64,000 nucleotides of DNA from Pseudomonas sp. GM78 (GCF_000282475.1 NZ_AKJF01000005.1:1-64000), one strand, 5' to 3'. Positions 10,910-22,025 are shown, counted from the stretch's first letter. Notes: a model not told the origin generated them from the sequence alone. Translations and numbers: made by a program.

Positions 10910-12352
10910 ATGAGCGAGTTGTTGTCCTCAGTCAGTGAACACCTCCTGGCACCCGGTGGCGTAACGATCGAAAGCCTGCAAGGTGTGCTCGGCGACCTGG
11001 CCGGCCCCGGCATCGATGCCGCCGACCTGTATTTCCAAGGGCAGATTTCCGAGTCCTGGGCGCTGGAAGACGGCATCGTCAAGGAAGGCAGCTTCAACCT
11101 CGACCAAGGGGTTGGCGTTCGCGCGCAATCCGGTGAGAAGACCGGGTTTGCCTACAGCAATGCCATTACCCTGGAAGCCTTGGGCGCGGCGGCCCGTGCC
11201 GCCCGTTCGATCTCCCGGGCCGGGCAGAATGGCACCGTGCAAGCATTCACCACCCAGGATGTGGCGCAGTTGTACGGGCCGGATAACCCTCTGGAAGTGC
11301 TGACCCGCGCCGAGAAAGTCGATCTGCTCAAGCGCATCGATGCCGCCACGCGCGCCCTCGACCCGCGTATCCAGCAAGTCACCGTGAGCATGGCCGGTGT
11401 CTGGGAGCGGATTCTGGTGGCGTCCACCGATGGTGGCCTGGCGGCGGATGTACGGCCACTGGTGCGCTTCAACGTCAGCGTGATCGTCGAACAGAACGGC
11501 CGTCGCGAGCGCGGTGGCCACGGCGGTGGCGGGCGTACCGATTACCGTTATTTCCTCGCCGAAGACCGCGCCATGGGCTATGCCCGTGAAGCATTGCGCC
11601 AGGCGTTGGTCAATCTGGAAGCCATTCCGGCGCCGGCCGGTACCTTGCCGGTGGTGCTGGGTTCCGGCTGGTCGGGCGTGCTGCTGCACGAAGCGGTCGG
11701 CCACGGCCTGGAAGGTGACTTCAACCGCAAGGGCAGCTCGGCGTACAGCGGGCGCATGGGTGAGATGGTCGCGTCCAAGCTGTGCACCATCGTCGATGAT
11801 GGCACCCTGGCCGGTCGCCGTGGCTCCTTGAGCGTCGATGACGAAGGTACGCCGACCGAGTGCACCACGCTGATCGAAAACGGCGTGCTCAAGGGCTACA
11901 TGCAGGACAAGCTCAACGCCCGCCTGATGGGTGTGGCCCGCACCGGTAACGGCCGTCGCGAATCCTACGCGCACCTGCCGATGCCGCGCATGACCAACAC
12001 CTACATGCTGGCCGGCGAAAGCGACCCGGCGGAAATCATCGCCTCGGTGAAGCGCGGCATCTACTGCGCCAACCTCGGCGGCGGTCAGGTGGACATCACC
12101 AGCGGCAAGTTCGTGTTCTCCACCAGCGAGGCCTACCTGATCGAAGACGGCAAGATCACCGCCCCGGTCAAAGGCGCGACGTTGATCGGCAACGGTCCGG
12201 AGGCCATGAGCAAGGTGTCGATGGTCGGCAACGACCTGGCACTGGATAGTGGTGTGGGGACGTGTGGCAAGGATGGGCAGTCGGTGCCGGTGGGTGTCGG
12301 CCAGCCAACGCTGAAGATTGATGCGATCACCGTGGGTGGCACGGGCTCGTAA
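10910..12352 (+). CDS. tldD: Metalloprotease TldD
   Basis: A 480-residue subunit of the TldD/TldE peptidase, which degrades unfolded peptides and matures ribosomal peptide products in other bacteria. The zinc motif HEAVGH is at residues 260-265, with the third ligand expected in the C-terminal half. Its partner pmbA (tldE) lies 680 bases downstream on the same strand, separated by darP on the opposite strand. Confidence 0.97.
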   Translation: MSELLSSVSEHLLAPGGVTIESLQGVLGDLAGPGIDAADLYFQGQISESWALEDGIVKEGSFNLDQGVGVRAQSGEKTGFAYSNAITLEALGAAARAARSISRAGQNGTVQAFTTQDVAQLYGPDNPLEVLTRAEKVDLLKRIDAATRALDPRIQQVTVSMAGVWERILVASTDGGLAADVRPLVRFNVSVIVEQNGRRERGGHGGGGRTDYRYFLAEDRAMGYAREALRQALVNLEAIPAPAGTLPVVLGSGWSGVLLHEAVGHGLEGDFNRKGSSAYSGRMGEMVASKLCTIVDDGTLAGRRGSLSVDDEGTPTECTTLIENGVLKGYMQDKLNARLMGVARTGNGRRESYAHLPMPRMTNTYMLAGESDPAEIIASVKRGIYCANLGGGQVDITSGKFVFSTSEAYLIEDGKITAPVKGATLIGNGPEAMSKVSMVGNDLALDSGVGTCGKDGQSVPVGVGQPTLKIDAITVGGTGS

Positions 12353-12399
12353 GGATGGAGCTGTGGGTGAGTCGCGTGGCGACTCACCCGGTCCGGGAT

Positions 12400-12924
12400 T
12401 CAACGCAGACCGCGTTGAGTCTCGTCCAGCTCACGGATGTACTTGAAGATTTTACGGCTCGAAGCAGGAGGCTTGTTTTGCGCAACCTCGTGCTGGGCCT
12501 GACGGATCAGGGAGCGCAATTGCTGGCGGTCCGCGTCCGGGTAGTCGACGACGAATTTTTCCAGTACGGCATCGTCGCCGGCGATCAGGCGATCGCGCCA
12601 ACGCTCCAGGTTATGGAAGCGTTCGTTGTACTGGCGAGTGGAGGCATCGAGTTGATCGAGCAAAACCAGAATGGCGTCAGTGTCCTGATCGCGCATCAGT
12701 TTGCCGATGAACTGAAGGTGCCGTTTACGCGCGATGTTCGCGGTGTGCTTGGGCGCATCGGCCAGAGCCCGGCGCAAGGCGTCGGTCAAGGGCAGTTTTG
12801 CCAGCAAGTCAGGCTTGAGCGTTGTAAGGCGCTCGCCGAGGTCAACCAGAGCATGCAGCTCGCGTTTGACCTGGGATTTGCTTTTTTCTCCCGTATCGAG
12901 GGAGTCGTCGTAAGAATCAACCAT
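12400..12924 (-). CDS. darP: Ribosome biogenesis protein DarP/YjgA (DUF615)
   Basis: A 174-residue DUF615 protein. E. coli YjgA (DarP) binds late 50S precursors and promotes their maturation. Typical features are the charged N-terminus [19 protein letters not shown], the [10 protein letters not shown] helix, [13 protein letters not shown], and the basic C-terminal [12 protein letters not shown]. The frame is open far upstream, but the family start is the ATG at 12924 ([10 protein letters not shown]). It lies between tldD and pmbA on the opposite strand. Confidence 0.93.
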   Translation of the reverse strand: MVDSYDDSLDTGEKSKSQVKRELHALVDLGERLTTLKPDLLAKLPLTDALRRALADAPKHTANIARKRHLQFIGKLMRDQDTDAILVLLDQLDASTRQYNERFHNLERWRDRLIAGDDAVLEKFVVDYPDADRQQLRSLIRQAQHEVAQNKPPASSRKIFKYIRELDETQRGLR

Positions 12925-13032
12925 GGTGGCCGTCCGCAAAGAAACGCCGCCATGATAACCAGTCGGGGGCCGCTTGTCCGGCCCGGTCGCTCGATGACCG
13001 TTACCGAAAGCAGAATTTGAGTGGAGAACAGC

Positions 13033-14379
13033 ATGAGTGCAGTTGAAAGCGTCGGCCCACAAGCGTTGCCGGCACTGCAAGAACAAGTCGAGCAGATCAT
13101 CGCTGAAGCCAAGCGACAGGGCGCCAGTGCCTGTGAAGTGGCGGTGTCCCTGGAGCAAGGCCTGTCGACCACGGTACGCCAGCGTGAAGTCGAAACCGTC
13201 GAATTCAATCGCGACCAGGGTTTTGGCATCACCTTGTACGTCGGTCAGCGCAAGGGCTCGGCCAGCACCTCCGCCAGTGGGCCGGAGGCGATTCGCGAAA
13301 CCGTTGCCGCTGCGCTGGCCATTGCCAAACACACCTCGGAAGACGAAGCCTCGGGCCTGGCAGATGCCGCGCTGATGGCCAGGGATGTTCAGGATTTCGA
13401 CCTGTTCCACCAATGGGACATCTCCCCGGAACAAGCGATCGAGCAGGCGCTGGCCTGTGAGGCCGCGGCGTTTGCCGCCGACAGCCGGATCAAGAATACC
13501 GATGGCACCACCCTGAGCACGCACCAGGGCTGCCGTGTCTACGGCAACAGCCACGGGTTTATCGGCGGTTATGCGTCGACCCGGCACAGCTTGAGTTGCG
13601 TGATGATCGCCGAGGCGGATGGCCAGATGCAGCGCGATTACTGGTACGACGTGAACCGCCAGGGCAACCTGCTGGCTGACCCGGTGAGTATCGGCCAACG
13701 TGCTGCGCAACGCGCGGCAAGCCGCCTGGGCGCGCGTCCGGTGCCGACCTGCGAAGTGCCGGTGCTGTTTTCCGCGGAGCTGGCCGGCGGCCTGTTCGGC
13801 AGCTTTCTCTCGGCGATTTCCGGTGGCAGCCTGTACCGCAAATCCTCGTTCCTCGAAGGCACGCTGGGTCAGAAACTGTTTCCGGAATGGCTGACCATCG
13901 ACGAACGTCCGCACCTGATGCGAGCCCTGGGCAGTGCGGCGTTCGATGGCGATGGCCTGGCCACCTACGCCAAACCGTTCGTCGAAAAAGGCGAGCTGGT
14001 GTCCTACATTCTCGGCACCTACTCAGGCCGCAAGCTTGGCATGCCTAGCACCGCCAATGCCGGTGGCGTGCACAACCTGTTCGTCACCCATGGCGATGAG
14101 GACCAGGCTGCCTTGCTGCGTCGCATGGGCCGCGGCCTGCTGGTCACCGAATTGATGGGCCAGGGCCTGAACATGGTCACCGGTGATTACTCCCGCGGCG
14201 CGGCGGGTTACTGGGTCGAAAACGGCGAAATCCAGTTCGCGGTCCAGGAAGTGACCATCGCCGGCAACATGCGTGACATGTTCAAGCAGATCGTCGCCGT
14301 GGGTAATGACCTGGAACTGCGCAGCAACATTCGCACCGGCTCGGTGCTGATCGAGCGGATGACGGTGGCGGGCAGCTAA
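13033..14379 (+). CDS. pmbA: Metalloprotease PmbA (TldE)
   Basis: A 448-residue partner of TldD in the heteromeric TldD/E peptidase, also linked to CcdA antitoxin turnover and microcin B17 maturation in E. coli. It has the family fold but no HExxxH motif, as expected for the non-catalytic TldE subunit. Conserved segments include [22 protein letters not shown] and [17 protein letters not shown] 13033 was chosen because GTGGAGAAC just upstream provides a ribosome site. A strong terminator follows. Confidence 0.96.
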   Translation: MSAVESVGPQALPALQEQVEQIIAEAKRQGASACEVAVSLEQGLSTTVRQREVETVEFNRDQGFGITLYVGQRKGSASTSASGPEAIRETVAAALAIAKHTSEDEASGLADAALMARDVQDFDLFHQWDISPEQAIEQALACEAAAFAADSRIKNTDGTTLSTHQGCRVYGNSHGFIGGYASTRHSLSCVMIAEADGQMQRDYWYDVNRQGNLLADPVSIGQRAAQRAASRLGARPVPTCEVPVLFSAELAGGLFGSFLSAISGGSLYRKSSFLEGTLGQKLFPEWLTIDERPHLMRALGSAAFDGDGLATYAKPFVEKGELVSYILGTYSGRKLGMPSTANAGGVHNLFVTHGDEDQAALLRRMGRGLLVTELMGQGLNMVTGDYSRGAAGYWVENGEIQFAVQEVTIAGNMRDMFKQIVAVGNDLELRSNIRTGSVLIERMTVAGS

Positions 14380-14400
14380 GCCTCACCGTTACACCAAAAG

Positions 14401-14433
14401 GCGCGCCACCCATCGGGTGGCGCGCTTTTTTTT
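14401..14433 (+). terminator. Rho-independent terminator after pmbA
   Basis: An 11-bp stem, GCGCGCCACCC paired with GGGTGGCGCGC, has a 3-base loop and is followed by eight T. It separates the pmbA transcript from the fagA-fumC operon. Confidence 0.95.
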
Positions 14434-14482
14434 ATGCGCCTTACACCGAGCCCACATCGAGTGTGCGCCAGAGTCTCGCACT

Positions 14483-14501
14483 TGTTTTGGTTCTCATTAT
14501 C
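14483..14501. promoter_or_regulatory. Candidate Fur box upstream of fagA
   Basis: The 19-mer ending in TTCTCATTATC matches the palindromic Fur consensus GATAATGATAATCATTATC at 12 of 19 positions, including an unbroken final TCATTATC. AT-rich DNA with further ATTATC-like hexamers continues to 14520, 20 bases before the fagA ATG. Iron repression of fagA-fumC-sodA is known in P. aeruginosa, which supports the call. Confidence 0.7.
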
Positions 14502-14540
14502 ATCTAATAATAAATCTCATTACCGAATGAGCCCCGGATC

Positions 14541-14948
14541 ATGAGTTCTGCCTTGCACGAGCAGCCTTACCTCGAAAGCTGGCGCTGGATGAGTCGCCAG
14601 ATCCGTTGCGCGATGGCTCCCGACGAGCCGCGCCTGATCGACCATTACCTGGCCGAAGGCCGGTACCTGGCCTGTTGCACGGCGACCTCACCCTGGACCG
14701 TCGCTGAAACTTCCTTCCGTCTGTTGCTCGACACCGCCGCCGATGTCGCGCTGCCTTGGCACTGGCGCACTTACTGCCTCGACCAGGCCTGGCGCCCGCT
14801 GCGCGAACTCGAGCGCCTCTCTCTGTGCAAATGCCGCCTCAAACGCTGGCAGAGCTACACCTGGCAACTGGCGACCTGCGAGTTGCAGCCTTCGATTCCC
14901 TTAACTGAACTGGTGCAAGGATATTCAGATGACCAAGACACGTATTGA
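14541..14948 (+). CDS. fagA: Fur-associated protein FagA
   Basis: A small protein of 135 residues that leads the operon, in the position of FagA, the first gene of the iron-repressed fagA-fumC-orfX-sodA operon in P. aeruginosa. It is rich in Trp and Cys (ESWRWMSRQIRCAMAP, YLACCTATSPW, CLDQAWRP, LCKCRLKRW). Its function is not known. The Cys residues hint at metal or redox sensitivity, but this is inference. The coding region overlaps fumC by 20 bases, so the two are probably coupled. Confidence 0.85.
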   Translation: MSSALHEQPYLESWRWMSRQIRCAMAPDEPRLIDHYLAEGRYLACCTATSPWTVAETSFRLLLDTAADVALPWHWRTYCLDQAWRPLRELERLSLCKCRLKRWQSYTWQLATCELQPSIPLTELVQGYSDDQDTY

Positions 14949-16305
14949 GCGCGACAGCATGGGCGAGCTTCAGGTCCCGCAAGACGCCCTCTACGGCGCA
15001 CAGACCCAACGTGCGGTGGATAATTTCCCGATCAGCGGCAAGCCGATGCCGGTGCAGTTCATTCGCGCGCTGATCCTGGCCAAGGCTGCCGCTGCCCGGG
15101 CCAACATCGAGCTCAAGCAGATCAGCGAGTCCCAGGGCAACGCTATCGCCCTGGCGGCGCAAGGCCTGCTCGAAGGCGATTTCATGCAGCATTTCCCGGT
15201 GGATGTTTTCCAGACCGGTTCCGGCACCAGTTCCAACATGAATGCCAATGAAGTGATCGCCACCCTGGCCAGCCGCCTGCTCGGCGAGCCCGTGAATCCC
15301 AACGATCACGTCAACTGCGGCCAAAGCAGCAACGACATCATCCCGACCACTATCCATGTCAGTGCCGCGCTGGCCTTGCACGAGCAGTTGTTGCCGGCCC
15401 TGACCGAGCTGGTACAGGTGATCGAGAGCAAGGCGCAAGAGGTGCATCACCACGTCAAGACCGGTCGCACCCACCTGATGGATGCCATGCCGGTGCGCAT
15501 GAGCCAGGTACTCAATGGTTGGGCGCAACAGCTCAAGGCCAACATCGGCCATTTACAGAATCTGCTGCCAAGCCTGCAATCCCTGGCCCAGGGCGGCACG
15601 GCAGTGGGCACTGGCGTCAATGCGCATCCCGAATTCGCTGAGCGCTTCAGCCAACAGCTGAGCAAGCTGACCCAGGTGCAATTCACCCCTGGGGTGGACC
15701 TGTTTGCCTTGATCGGGTCGCAGGACACTGCCGTTGCCGTATCCGGCCAGCTCAAGGCCATCGCGGTTTCGCTGATGAAAATTGCCAACGACCTGCGCTG
15801 GATGAACTCCGGCCCCTTGGCCGGCCTGGGTGAGATAGAGCTCGAAGCCTTGCAGCCGGGGTCTTCGATCATGCCCGGCAAGGTCAACCCGGTGATCCCG
15901 GAGGCCACCGCCATGGTCGCCGCCCAGGTGATCGGCAACGACACGGTGATCACTATCGCCGGTCAGTCGGGCAATTTCGAGCTCAACGTGATGCTGCCAA
16001 TCGTCGCCCAGAACCTGCTGAGCAGTATCGAATTGCTGGCCAACTCCAGCCGGCTGCTGGGTGAAAAGGCAATTGCCAGTTTCAGGGTCAATGAAGACCG
16101 GATCAAACAAGCGCTGTCGCGCAACCCGATCCTGGTGACCGCACTCAACCCGATCATTGGCTACCAGAAAGCCGCTGAAATCGCCAAGAAGGCGTATCAG
16201 CAGGGCCGCCCGGTGATCGATGTCGCGCTGGAGCACACGGACCTGTCGCGTAGTCAGCTGGAAGAGTTGCTCAACCCGGAAAAACTCACCGCTGGCGGCG
16301 TGTAA
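14929..16305 (+). CDS. fumC: Class II (iron-independent) fumarate hydratase
   Basis: A 458-residue fumarase C that interconverts fumarate and malate without an iron-sulfur cluster. The class II signature GSSIMPGKVNP is present, as are the substrate-site segments TGSGTSSNMNANEV and GRTHLMDAMPV. It is induced under iron starvation in Pseudomonas to replace the Fe-S fumarase, which fits its place behind a Fur box with fagA and sodA. The 20-base overlap with fagA places its ribosome site (CAAGGATATTCAG) inside that gene. Confidence 0.97.
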   Translation: MTKTRIERDSMGELQVPQDALYGAQTQRAVDNFPISGKPMPVQFIRALILAKAAAARANIELKQISESQGNAIALAAQGLLEGDFMQHFPVDVFQTGSGTSSNMNANEVIATLASRLLGEPVNPNDHVNCGQSSNDIIPTTIHVSAALALHEQLLPALTELVQVIESKAQEVHHHVKTGRTHLMDAMPVRMSQVLNGWAQQLKANIGHLQNLLPSLQSLAQGGTAVGTGVNAHPEFAERFSQQLSKLTQVQFTPGVDLFALIGSQDTAVAVSGQLKAIAVSLMKIANDLRWMNSGPLAGLGEIELEALQPGSSIMPGKVNPVIPEATAMVAAQVIGNDTVITIAGQSGNFELNVMLPIVAQNLLSSIELLANSSRLLGEKAIASFRVNEDRIKQALSRNPILVTALNPIIGYQKAAEIAKKAYQQGRPVIDVALEHTDLSRSQLEELLNPEKLTAGGV

Positions 16306-16332
16306 ACACTACCACCGCTTTGGAGGCTCACC

Positions 16333-16773
16333 ATGGAGCACTGGAAACGCACGATCGAAAGGGCAAATCGCTGTTTCATCTTGGGCGAGCTGGTCGATGC
16401 CCGCGAGGCTTACTTGCAGGCATTGGCCCTGGCCCAGGTGCTGTTCGAGCGCTGGGGAAATGCCGATGAAGCGGTGGCGGCCTGCGTGATTTCCCATCAC
16501 AACCTGGCGGACCTGCATCTGCGCCTGAATCAGCCGGAGGAGAGCGCCGAGTATCTGTGCGCCATCCACCAGCGCCTGTTGCAAGCCATGCAGGACCCGC
16601 GACTGACCCCAGCCCTGCGCGAAGCCGCACTGCGCCAGAGCAACAAGACCTACGTCGAGCTACTGAATTTCATCAGCGAACACGGTGAATATCCACGCAC
16701 CCATCGTTTGCTGCACATCGATGCTGCCTCACCCTCGCAACGACCTGCGCCTCACCCTCATGGAGTCCACTGA
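16333..16773 (+). CDS. Hypothetical protein of the fumC-sodA operon (TPR-like)
   Basis: A 146-residue, mostly helical protein. Its helix pairs ([26 protein letters not shown], then [26 protein letters not shown]) look like tetratricopeptide repeats. It occupies the place of the unnamed gene between fumC and sodM in the P. aeruginosa iron-repressed operon. GGAGG stands 8 bases before the ATG, and it ends two bases before sodA, so co-expression is likely. Its role is unknown; the TPR-like fold suggests a protein-binding adaptor. Confidence 0.8.
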   Translation: MEHWKRTIERANRCFILGELVDAREAYLQALALAQVLFERWGNADEAVAACVISHHNLADLHLRLNQPEESAEYLCAIHQRLLQAMQDPRLTPALREAALRQSNKTYVELLNFISEHGEYPRTHRLLHIDAASPSQRPAPHPHGVH

Positions 16774-16775
16774 AC

Positions 16776-17387
<612 letters not shown>

Positions 17388-17417
17388 GTGTTCAATAAAA
17401 ACAACCCAAGGCTGATT

Positions 17418-18311
17418 ATGGGCACTGAAACACTGGCGATCGGAAGTGGACGAATGTTTCGTTACGCATTTGGATCGCTGCTACTGCTAGCGGGCACGAG
17501 CTTGCTGGTTGCACACGGGCTGGCGTGGCTGGATCTGGAGCCGCGGCTATCGCGGGCGTTGCAGGGCGGTGCGATCTGCGCCTTGGGTACCGCGCTCGGG
17601 GCCGTACCGGTGCTGGTGATCCGGCGTATGCCCCAGGCACTCAGCGATACCCTGCTGGGCTTTGGTGCTGGCGTGATGCTCGCGGCGACAGCGTTTTCGC
17701 TGATCGTGCCGGGCATTGCCGCGGCAGAAAACCTCGGCATGACGCCGTGGGCAGCCAGCAGCCTGATCTGTTTCGGCATCATGCTCGGCGCGCTCGCTTT
17801 GTTCCTGGTGGATCGCAAGGTCTCGGGAGCTTCACCAGAAATGCTCATCGGTTCCGTGGAGCATCCGGTGATCCCGCCACGGATCTGGCTGTTCGTGTTT
17901 GCAATCATTGCCCATAACATCCCTGAAGGCATGGCGGTCGGCGTGTCGGCCGGTGGTGGTATGCCTGATGCCGACAGCCTGGCAATGGGCATTGCCTTGC
18001 AGGATGTGCCGGAAGGGTTGGTGATCGCGTTGGTCCTGGCCGGGGCAGGGATGTCGCGTTTCAAGGCTTTTTTGATTGGTGCAGCGTCAGGTTTGGTTGA
18101 GCCGGTGTTCGCGCTGTTGTGCGCGTGGCTGGTGAGCCTGGCTGAACTGTTGTTGCCTTTGGGTTTGGCGCTGGCGGCGGGGGCGATGCTGTTGGTGGTC
18201 ACCCACGAAGTCATTCCCGAGTCGCGACGGCATGGTCACGACAAGCTGGCCAGCCTTGGGTTGCTGATCGGGTTTTGTTTGATGATGGTGATGGATACGG
18301 CGTTGGGCTGA
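17418..18311 (+). CDS. ZIP family metal transporter
   Basis: A 297-residue inner-membrane transporter with about eight helices. The ZIP metal-site motifs are visible: AHNIPEGMAVGVSAG in one helix and LQDVPEGLVIALVLAG in the next. Between them and the N-terminal half is a short hydrophilic loop (DRKVSGASPEM). ZIP proteins import divalent cations; Zn, Mn or Fe cannot be separated by eye. It starts 30 bases after sodA, so it probably belongs to the same iron-responsive transcript, where manganese supply for SodA would make sense. A GTG at 17388 directly after the sodA stop is a possible longer start. Confidence 0.9.
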   Translation: MGTETLAIGSGRMFRYAFGSLLLLAGTSLLVAHGLAWLDLEPRLSRALQGGAICALGTALGAVPVLVIRRMPQALSDTLLGFGAGVMLAATAFSLIVPGIAAAENLGMTPWAASSLICFGIMLGALALFLVDRKVSGASPEMLIGSVEHPVIPPRIWLFVFAIIAHNIPEGMAVGVSAGGGMPDADSLAMGIALQDVPEGLVIALVLAGAGMSRFKAFLIGAASGLVEPVFALLCAWLVSLAELLLPLGLALAAGAMLLVVTHEVIPESRRHGHDKLASLGLLIGFCLMMVMDTALG

Positions 18312-18313
18312 GA

Positions 18314-18356
18314 AAAAGATCGTCCGAATGCGGCCCGAGCCTGCGGACGATCTTTT
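18314..18356. terminator. Bidirectional terminator between ZIP gene and ptsO
   Basis: A 13-bp perfect stem, AAAAGATCGTCCG and CGGACGATCTTTT, has a 17-base loop. Its A-run on the left and T-run on the right allow it to stop both of the converging transcripts. Confidence 0.85.
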
Positions 18357-18361
18357 GACCT

Positions 18362-18637
18362 TTACTCGCCTTCGTCGAAGTAGTTGTTGATCAACGCCAC
18401 CAGCGCATCCAGCGCTTCCTGTTCCTGCTCGCCTTCGGTACTCAGATGAATCCTGGTGCCCTTGCCGGCGGCCAGCATCATCATCGCCATGATGCTTTTA
18501 CCATCGACGGTGGTTTCTGGCGTGCGTCCTACCCTGATCGTGCATTCCTTGAATTGACCAGCGACCCCAACGAATTTTGCCGAAGCGCGGGCATGCAGGC
18601 CCAGCTTGTTGATGATTTCGATTTCCAGAGCAGGCAT
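18362..18637 (-). CDS. ptsO: Nitrogen-PTS phosphocarrier protein NPr (HPr family)
   Basis: A 91-residue HPr-like phosphocarrier. The phosphorylated His15 lies in LGLHARAS, and Ser48 in VDGKSIMAMM matches the regulatory-serine region. NPr passes phosphate from EI-Ntr (PtsP) to EIIA-Ntr (PtsN) in the regulatory nitrogen PTS. It is the last gene of the rpoN-hpf-ptsN-rapZ-ptsO cluster. Confidence 0.96.
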   Translation of the reverse strand: MPALEIEIINKLGLHARASAKFVGVAGQFKECTIRVGRTPETTVDGKSIMAMMMLAAGKGTRIHLSTEGEQEQEALDALVALINNYFDEGE

Positions 18638-18652
18638 CGCGATGTGAATCCT

Positions 18653-19510
18653 TTAGCTGAGGTCGCGGTGGCGAACCTGGACATTCTTCAGGGATTGCTG
18701 CAGGACCTGGCCAAGACGTTCAGTCAGGTAGACGGAGCGGTGATGGCCGCCGGTGCAGCCAATGGCAATGGTGACATAGGCACGGTTGCTGGCGGCAAAG
18801 CGTGGCAGCCATTTGAGCAAGTAAGTAGAAATGTCCTGGAACATCTCCTCGACATCGGGTTGCGCCGCCAGGTATTCGGCCACCGGTTGGTCGAGTCCGG
18901 ACTGCTCGCGCAGTTCCGGCTTCCAGTAAGGATTGGGCAGGCAGCGCACATCGAATACCAGGTCGGCGTCGACCGGCATGCCGCGCTTGAACCCGAACGA
19001 TTCCACGAGGAATGCCGTACCGGGTTCCGGCTGGTTCAGCAGGCGCAGCTTGAGGGTATCGCGCAGTTGATACAAATTCAGGCTGGTGGTGTTGATCTTG
19101 AGATCGGCAAGGTCGGCAATCGGTCCGAGCAGGGTGGTCTCGTCGTTGATCGCTTCAGCCAGTGAGCGGTTGGCATTGCTCAGCGGGTGCCGCCGACGGG
19201 TTTCCGAGAAACGTTTGAGCAGGGTTTCCTCGTCGGCGTCCAGATACAGGACATCGCACTGGATGTGGCGACTGCGAACTTCGGCCAGCAACTCGGGGAA
19301 CCGCGACAGGTGACTTGGCAGGTTGCGAGCATCGATGGATACGGCAACCAACGGTTGTGCCAGCTCGGTGTGGATCAGAGCTCGCTCGGCCAGTTCGGGC
19401 AGCAACCCGGCAGGCAGGTTGTCAATGCAGTAGTAGCCGTTGTCCTCGAGGACGTCGAGGGCAGTACTTTTACCTGAGCCGGAACGACCGCTGACGATGA
19501 TCAAGCGCAT
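18653..19510 (-). CDS. rapZ: RNase adapter protein RapZ
   Basis: A 285-residue nucleotide-binding protein. It has the Walker A motif [13 protein letters not shown] at the N-terminus and the C-terminal [16 protein letters not shown] motif that binds small RNA and amino-sugar phosphate in E. coli RapZ. There it guides RNase E to the sRNA GlmZ; in Pseudomonas the target is not established. It is separated from ptsN by two bases, so the genes are co-transcribed. Confidence 0.95.
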   Translation of the reverse strand: MRLIIVSGRSGSGKSTALDVLEDNGYYCIDNLPAGLLPELAERALIHTELAQPLVAVSIDARNLPSHLSRFPELLAEVRSRHIQCDVLYLDADEETLLKRFSETRRRHPLSNANRSLAEAINDETTLLGPIADLADLKINTTSLNLYQLRDTLKLRLLNQPEPGTAFLVESFGFKRGMPVDADLVFDVRCLPNPYWKPELREQSGLDQPVAEYLAAQPDVEEMFQDISTYLLKWLPRFAASNRAYVTIAIGCTGGHHRSVYLTERLGQVLQQSLKNVQVRHRDLS

Positions 19511-19512
19511 GA

Positions 19513-19977
19513 TTAGTGACCGTTTTGCTCGTCCAGGACAACCTGATACAAGGCTTGATTGCTGGCAGCGTTGCGCAGTTTGTCACGCACGTCCTTGCGG
19601 TCGAGCATGCTGGCAATCTGGCGCAACAACTCCAGGTGCGCATCGGTAGCGGCTTCCGGGACCAGCAGCACAAACAGCAGGTCAACCGGGGCGCCGTCGA
19701 TGGCGTCGAAATCGATGGGGGCATCCAGGTGCATCAAGGCGCTGATGGGTGCGTTGCAGCCCTTCAGGCGACAGTGGGGAATGGCGATGCCGTTGCCAAA
19801 ACCGGTCGAGCCTAGTTTTTCGCGGGCAATCAAAGCCTCGAAGACATCTTGCATCTCCAGATCCGGCACTTCGCGATGGATAAGGTTGGCAATTTGCTCG
19901 AGGGCTTTCTTTTTACTGCCACCCGGCACGTTCACCAGGGAACGGCCGGGGGTCAGGATGCTTTCAAGTCGGATCAT
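19513..19977 (-). CDS. ptsN: Nitrogen regulatory EIIA protein PtsN
   Basis: A 154-residue EIIA-Ntr of the mannitol/fructose EIIA fold. The phospho-acceptor His68 lies in [10 protein letters not shown]. It is the end point of the PtsP-PtsO-PtsN relay, which in Pseudomonas regulates potassium, carbon storage and sigma-54-dependent functions. It sits between hpf and rapZ on the minus strand. Confidence 0.96.
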   Translation of the reverse strand: MIRLESILTPGRSLVNVPGGSKKKALEQIANLIHREVPDLEMQDVFEALIAREKLGSTGFGNGIAIPHCRLKGCNAPISALMHLDAPIDFDAIDGAPVDLLFVLLVPEAATDAHLELLRQIASMLDRKDVRDKLRNAASNQALYQVVLDEQNGH

Positions 19978-19989
19978 GGGTTGGGAGTG

Positions 19990-20298
19990 TTAACGACCCG
20001 TAGCGCCCTGGAGGAGGCTCTGGGTCTTTTCCTTATGCTTTTTGAGTTGTTTATCCAGCTTGTCGGTCAATGCGTCGATCGCCGCGTACATGTCGGTATG
20101 TTCCGCGTTGGCGACCACTTCATTGCCGGGAATATGCAGCGTGGCTTCGATTTTCTGCTTCAGCTTTTCGACCGTCATCGTGACCTGCACGTTAGTGATC
20201 TTGTCGAAATGTCGCTCCAATCGTTCGAGTTTTTCGCCGATGTAGGAGCGAAGAGGTTCGGTCACTTCCAGTTGGTGTCCACTGATGTTGACTTGCAT
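19990..20298 (-). CDS. hpf: Ribosome hibernation promoting factor (short form)
   Basis: A 102-residue short HPF/YfiA-family protein that binds the 30S decoding region and stabilises inactive 100S ribosomes. Characteristic parts are MQVNISGHQLEVTEPLRSYI, the basic LERLERHFDKITN helix and ADMY-like HTDMYAAIDAL. There is no long C-terminal dimerisation domain. AGGAGAAGC just before the ATG at 20298 fixes the start. It lies 75 bases downstream of rpoN. Confidence 0.95.
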   Translation of the reverse strand: MQVNISGHQLEVTEPLRSYIGEKLERLERHFDKITNVQVTMTVEKLKQKIEATLHIPGNEVVANAEHTDMYAAIDALTDKLDKQLKKHKEKTQSLLQGATGR

Positions 20299-20373
20299 AC
20301 AGCTTCTCCTTCGTTGCCAGTGCATAAAGCGGCAGATCCAGATGATCTGCCACTGGAACGCTGTGGCGTGGCC

Positions 20374-21867
20374 CTACATCAACCGCTTGCGTTCGCTCGA
20401 AGGCGCGATCCCCAGGGATTCGCGGTACTTGGCGACGGTGCGGCGGGCCACCTGAATGCCTTGTGCCTCCAGTAAACCAGCGATCTTGCTGTCACTCAAC
20501 GGCTTTTTCTGATTTTCCGCAGCTACCAGTTTTTTGATGATCGCGCGAATCGCCGTGGACGAGCATTCTCCGCCTTCGGAGGTGCTGACGTGGCTGGAGA
20601 AAAAGTATTTCAGTTCATAGATTCCCCGAGGGGTATGCATGAATTTCTGCGTGGTGACCCGTGAAATCGTCGACTCGTGCATGCCGACTGCTTCGGCGAT
20701 GTCATGCAGGACCAATGGTTTCATGGCCTCGTCGCCGTACTCCAGGAAGCCGCGCTGATGCTCGACGATCTGCGTGGCCACTTTCATCAGGGTTTCGTTG
20801 CGGCTTTGCAGGCTCTTGATGAACCAGCGGGCTTCCTGCAGCTGATTGCGCATGAAGGTGTTGTCGGCGCTGGTGTCGGCACGGCGAACGAACCCTGCAT
20901 ACTGGGCGTTGACCCGCAGGCGAGGCACCGACTCCTGGTTGAGCTCCACCAGCCAGCGTTCGTTGTCCTTGCGCACGATCACGTCGGGAACCACGTATTC
21001 GGCTTCGGTCGACTCGATTTGCGAGCCCGGGCGCGGATTGAGGCTCTGGACCAGTTCGATGACCTGGCGCAGTTCATCTTCCTTGAGCTTCATGCGGCGC
21101 ATCAGCTGGCTGTAGTCGCGGCTACCGAGCAAGTCGATGTAGTCGGTGACCAGGCGCTTGGCTTCGGCCAGCCACGGTGTCTTGGCGGGTAGCTGGCGCA
21201 ATTGCAGCAGCAGGCATTCGCCCAGGTTGCGCGCACCGATACCGGCGGGTTCGAATTGCTGGATGCGGTGCAGGACGGCTTCGATTTCGTCCAGTTCGAT
21301 GTCCAGTTCCGGATCGAAGGCTTCGAGGATTTCCTCCAGCGTCTCGTCCAGATAACCCTGGTTGTTGATGCAGTCGATCAGGGTCACGGCGATCAGGCGA
21401 TCGGTGTCGGACATCGGTGCCAGGTTCAATTGCCACAACAGGTGGCTTTGCAGGCTCTCGCCGGCCGATGTGCGGGTGGTGAAATCCCACTCGTCGTCAT
21501 CGTTGCTCGGCAGGCTGCTGGCGCTGGTCTGGTAGACGTCTTCCCAGGCGGTGTCGACAGGCAGTTCGTTGGGGATGCGCTCGTTCCAGTCGCCTTCCTC
21601 GATGTTATCGACGGTCGGGGCGCTTTCCTGGTAAGAGGGTTCCTGGATGTCGGTACTGGGCTTGTGTTCGGCGTTGTCGGCCAGTGGGTCGGAATTGTCG
21701 AAGTCGTCGCCTTCTTCCTGGCGCTCGAGCATCGGATTGGACTCCAGGGCCTCCTGGATTTCCTGTTGCAGGTCCAGGGTCGACAATTGGAGCAGGCGGA
21801 TGGCCTGTTGCAGCTGCGGTGTCATCGTCAGCTGCTGGCCCATTCTCAAGACTAGCGATGGTTTCAT
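20374..21867 (-). CDS. rpoN: RNA polymerase sigma-54 factor
   Basis: A 497-residue sigma-N factor. Region I ([22 protein letters not shown]) is followed by an acidic linker (residues 45-130), the core-binding domain, and the C-terminal DNA-binding end with the RpoN box [12 protein letters not shown]. It directs transcription of nitrogen, flagellar and many carbon-use genes together with enhancer proteins. It heads the hpf-ptsN-rapZ-ptsO group. Confidence 0.98.
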   Translation of the reverse strand: MKPSLVLRMGQQLTMTPQLQQAIRLLQLSTLDLQQEIQEALESNPMLERQEEGDDFDNSDPLADNAEHKPSTDIQEPSYQESAPTVDNIEEGDWNERIPNELPVDTAWEDVYQTSASSLPSNDDDEWDFTTRTSAGESLQSHLLWQLNLAPMSDTDRLIAVTLIDCINNQGYLDETLEEILEAFDPELDIELDEIEAVLHRIQQFEPAGIGARNLGECLLLQLRQLPAKTPWLAEAKRLVTDYIDLLGSRDYSQLMRRMKLKEDELRQVIELVQSLNPRPGSQIESTEAEYVVPDVIVRKDNERWLVELNQESVPRLRVNAQYAGFVRRADTSADNTFMRNQLQEARWFIKSLQSRNETLMKVATQIVEHQRGFLEYGDEAMKPLVLHDIAEAVGMHESTISRVTTQKFMHTPRGIYELKYFFSSHVSTSEGGECSSTAIRAIIKKLVAAENQKKPLSDSKIAGLLEAQGIQVARRTVAKYRESLGIAPSSERKRLM

Positions 21868-21975
21868 GGCAGGGGCTTAACACCTTATTCGCCGGCGCAC
21901 ATGCGCCATCCACTACAGGGCGCCGGAGCGCCAAACTTAAGCAAATTATATGCCCGAAACTGCGGCGTTTGCCTA

Positions 21976-22025
21976 GAGCGCTGTAACAATAAAAAAAGAT
22001 TGATTTTTTATTGCGGCAAGCGCTC
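21976..22025. repeat. Two-part inverted repeat between lptB and rpoN
   Basis: An outer 7-bp stem, GAGCGCT with AGCGCTC, encloses an inner 10-bp AT stem, CAATAAAAAA with TTTTTTATTG. Short asymmetric bulges separate them, and the loop is 7 bases. It lies 26 bases after the lptB stop and 108 bases before the rpoN start. It could be a weak terminator for the lpt operon or a site near the rpoN promoter; the sequence alone does not decide. Confidence 0.5.

Noticed and set aside
14929-14948. fagA-fumC overlap as a possible frameshift
   Set aside because: Both products are complete and end or begin as expected, so it is a normal overlap.
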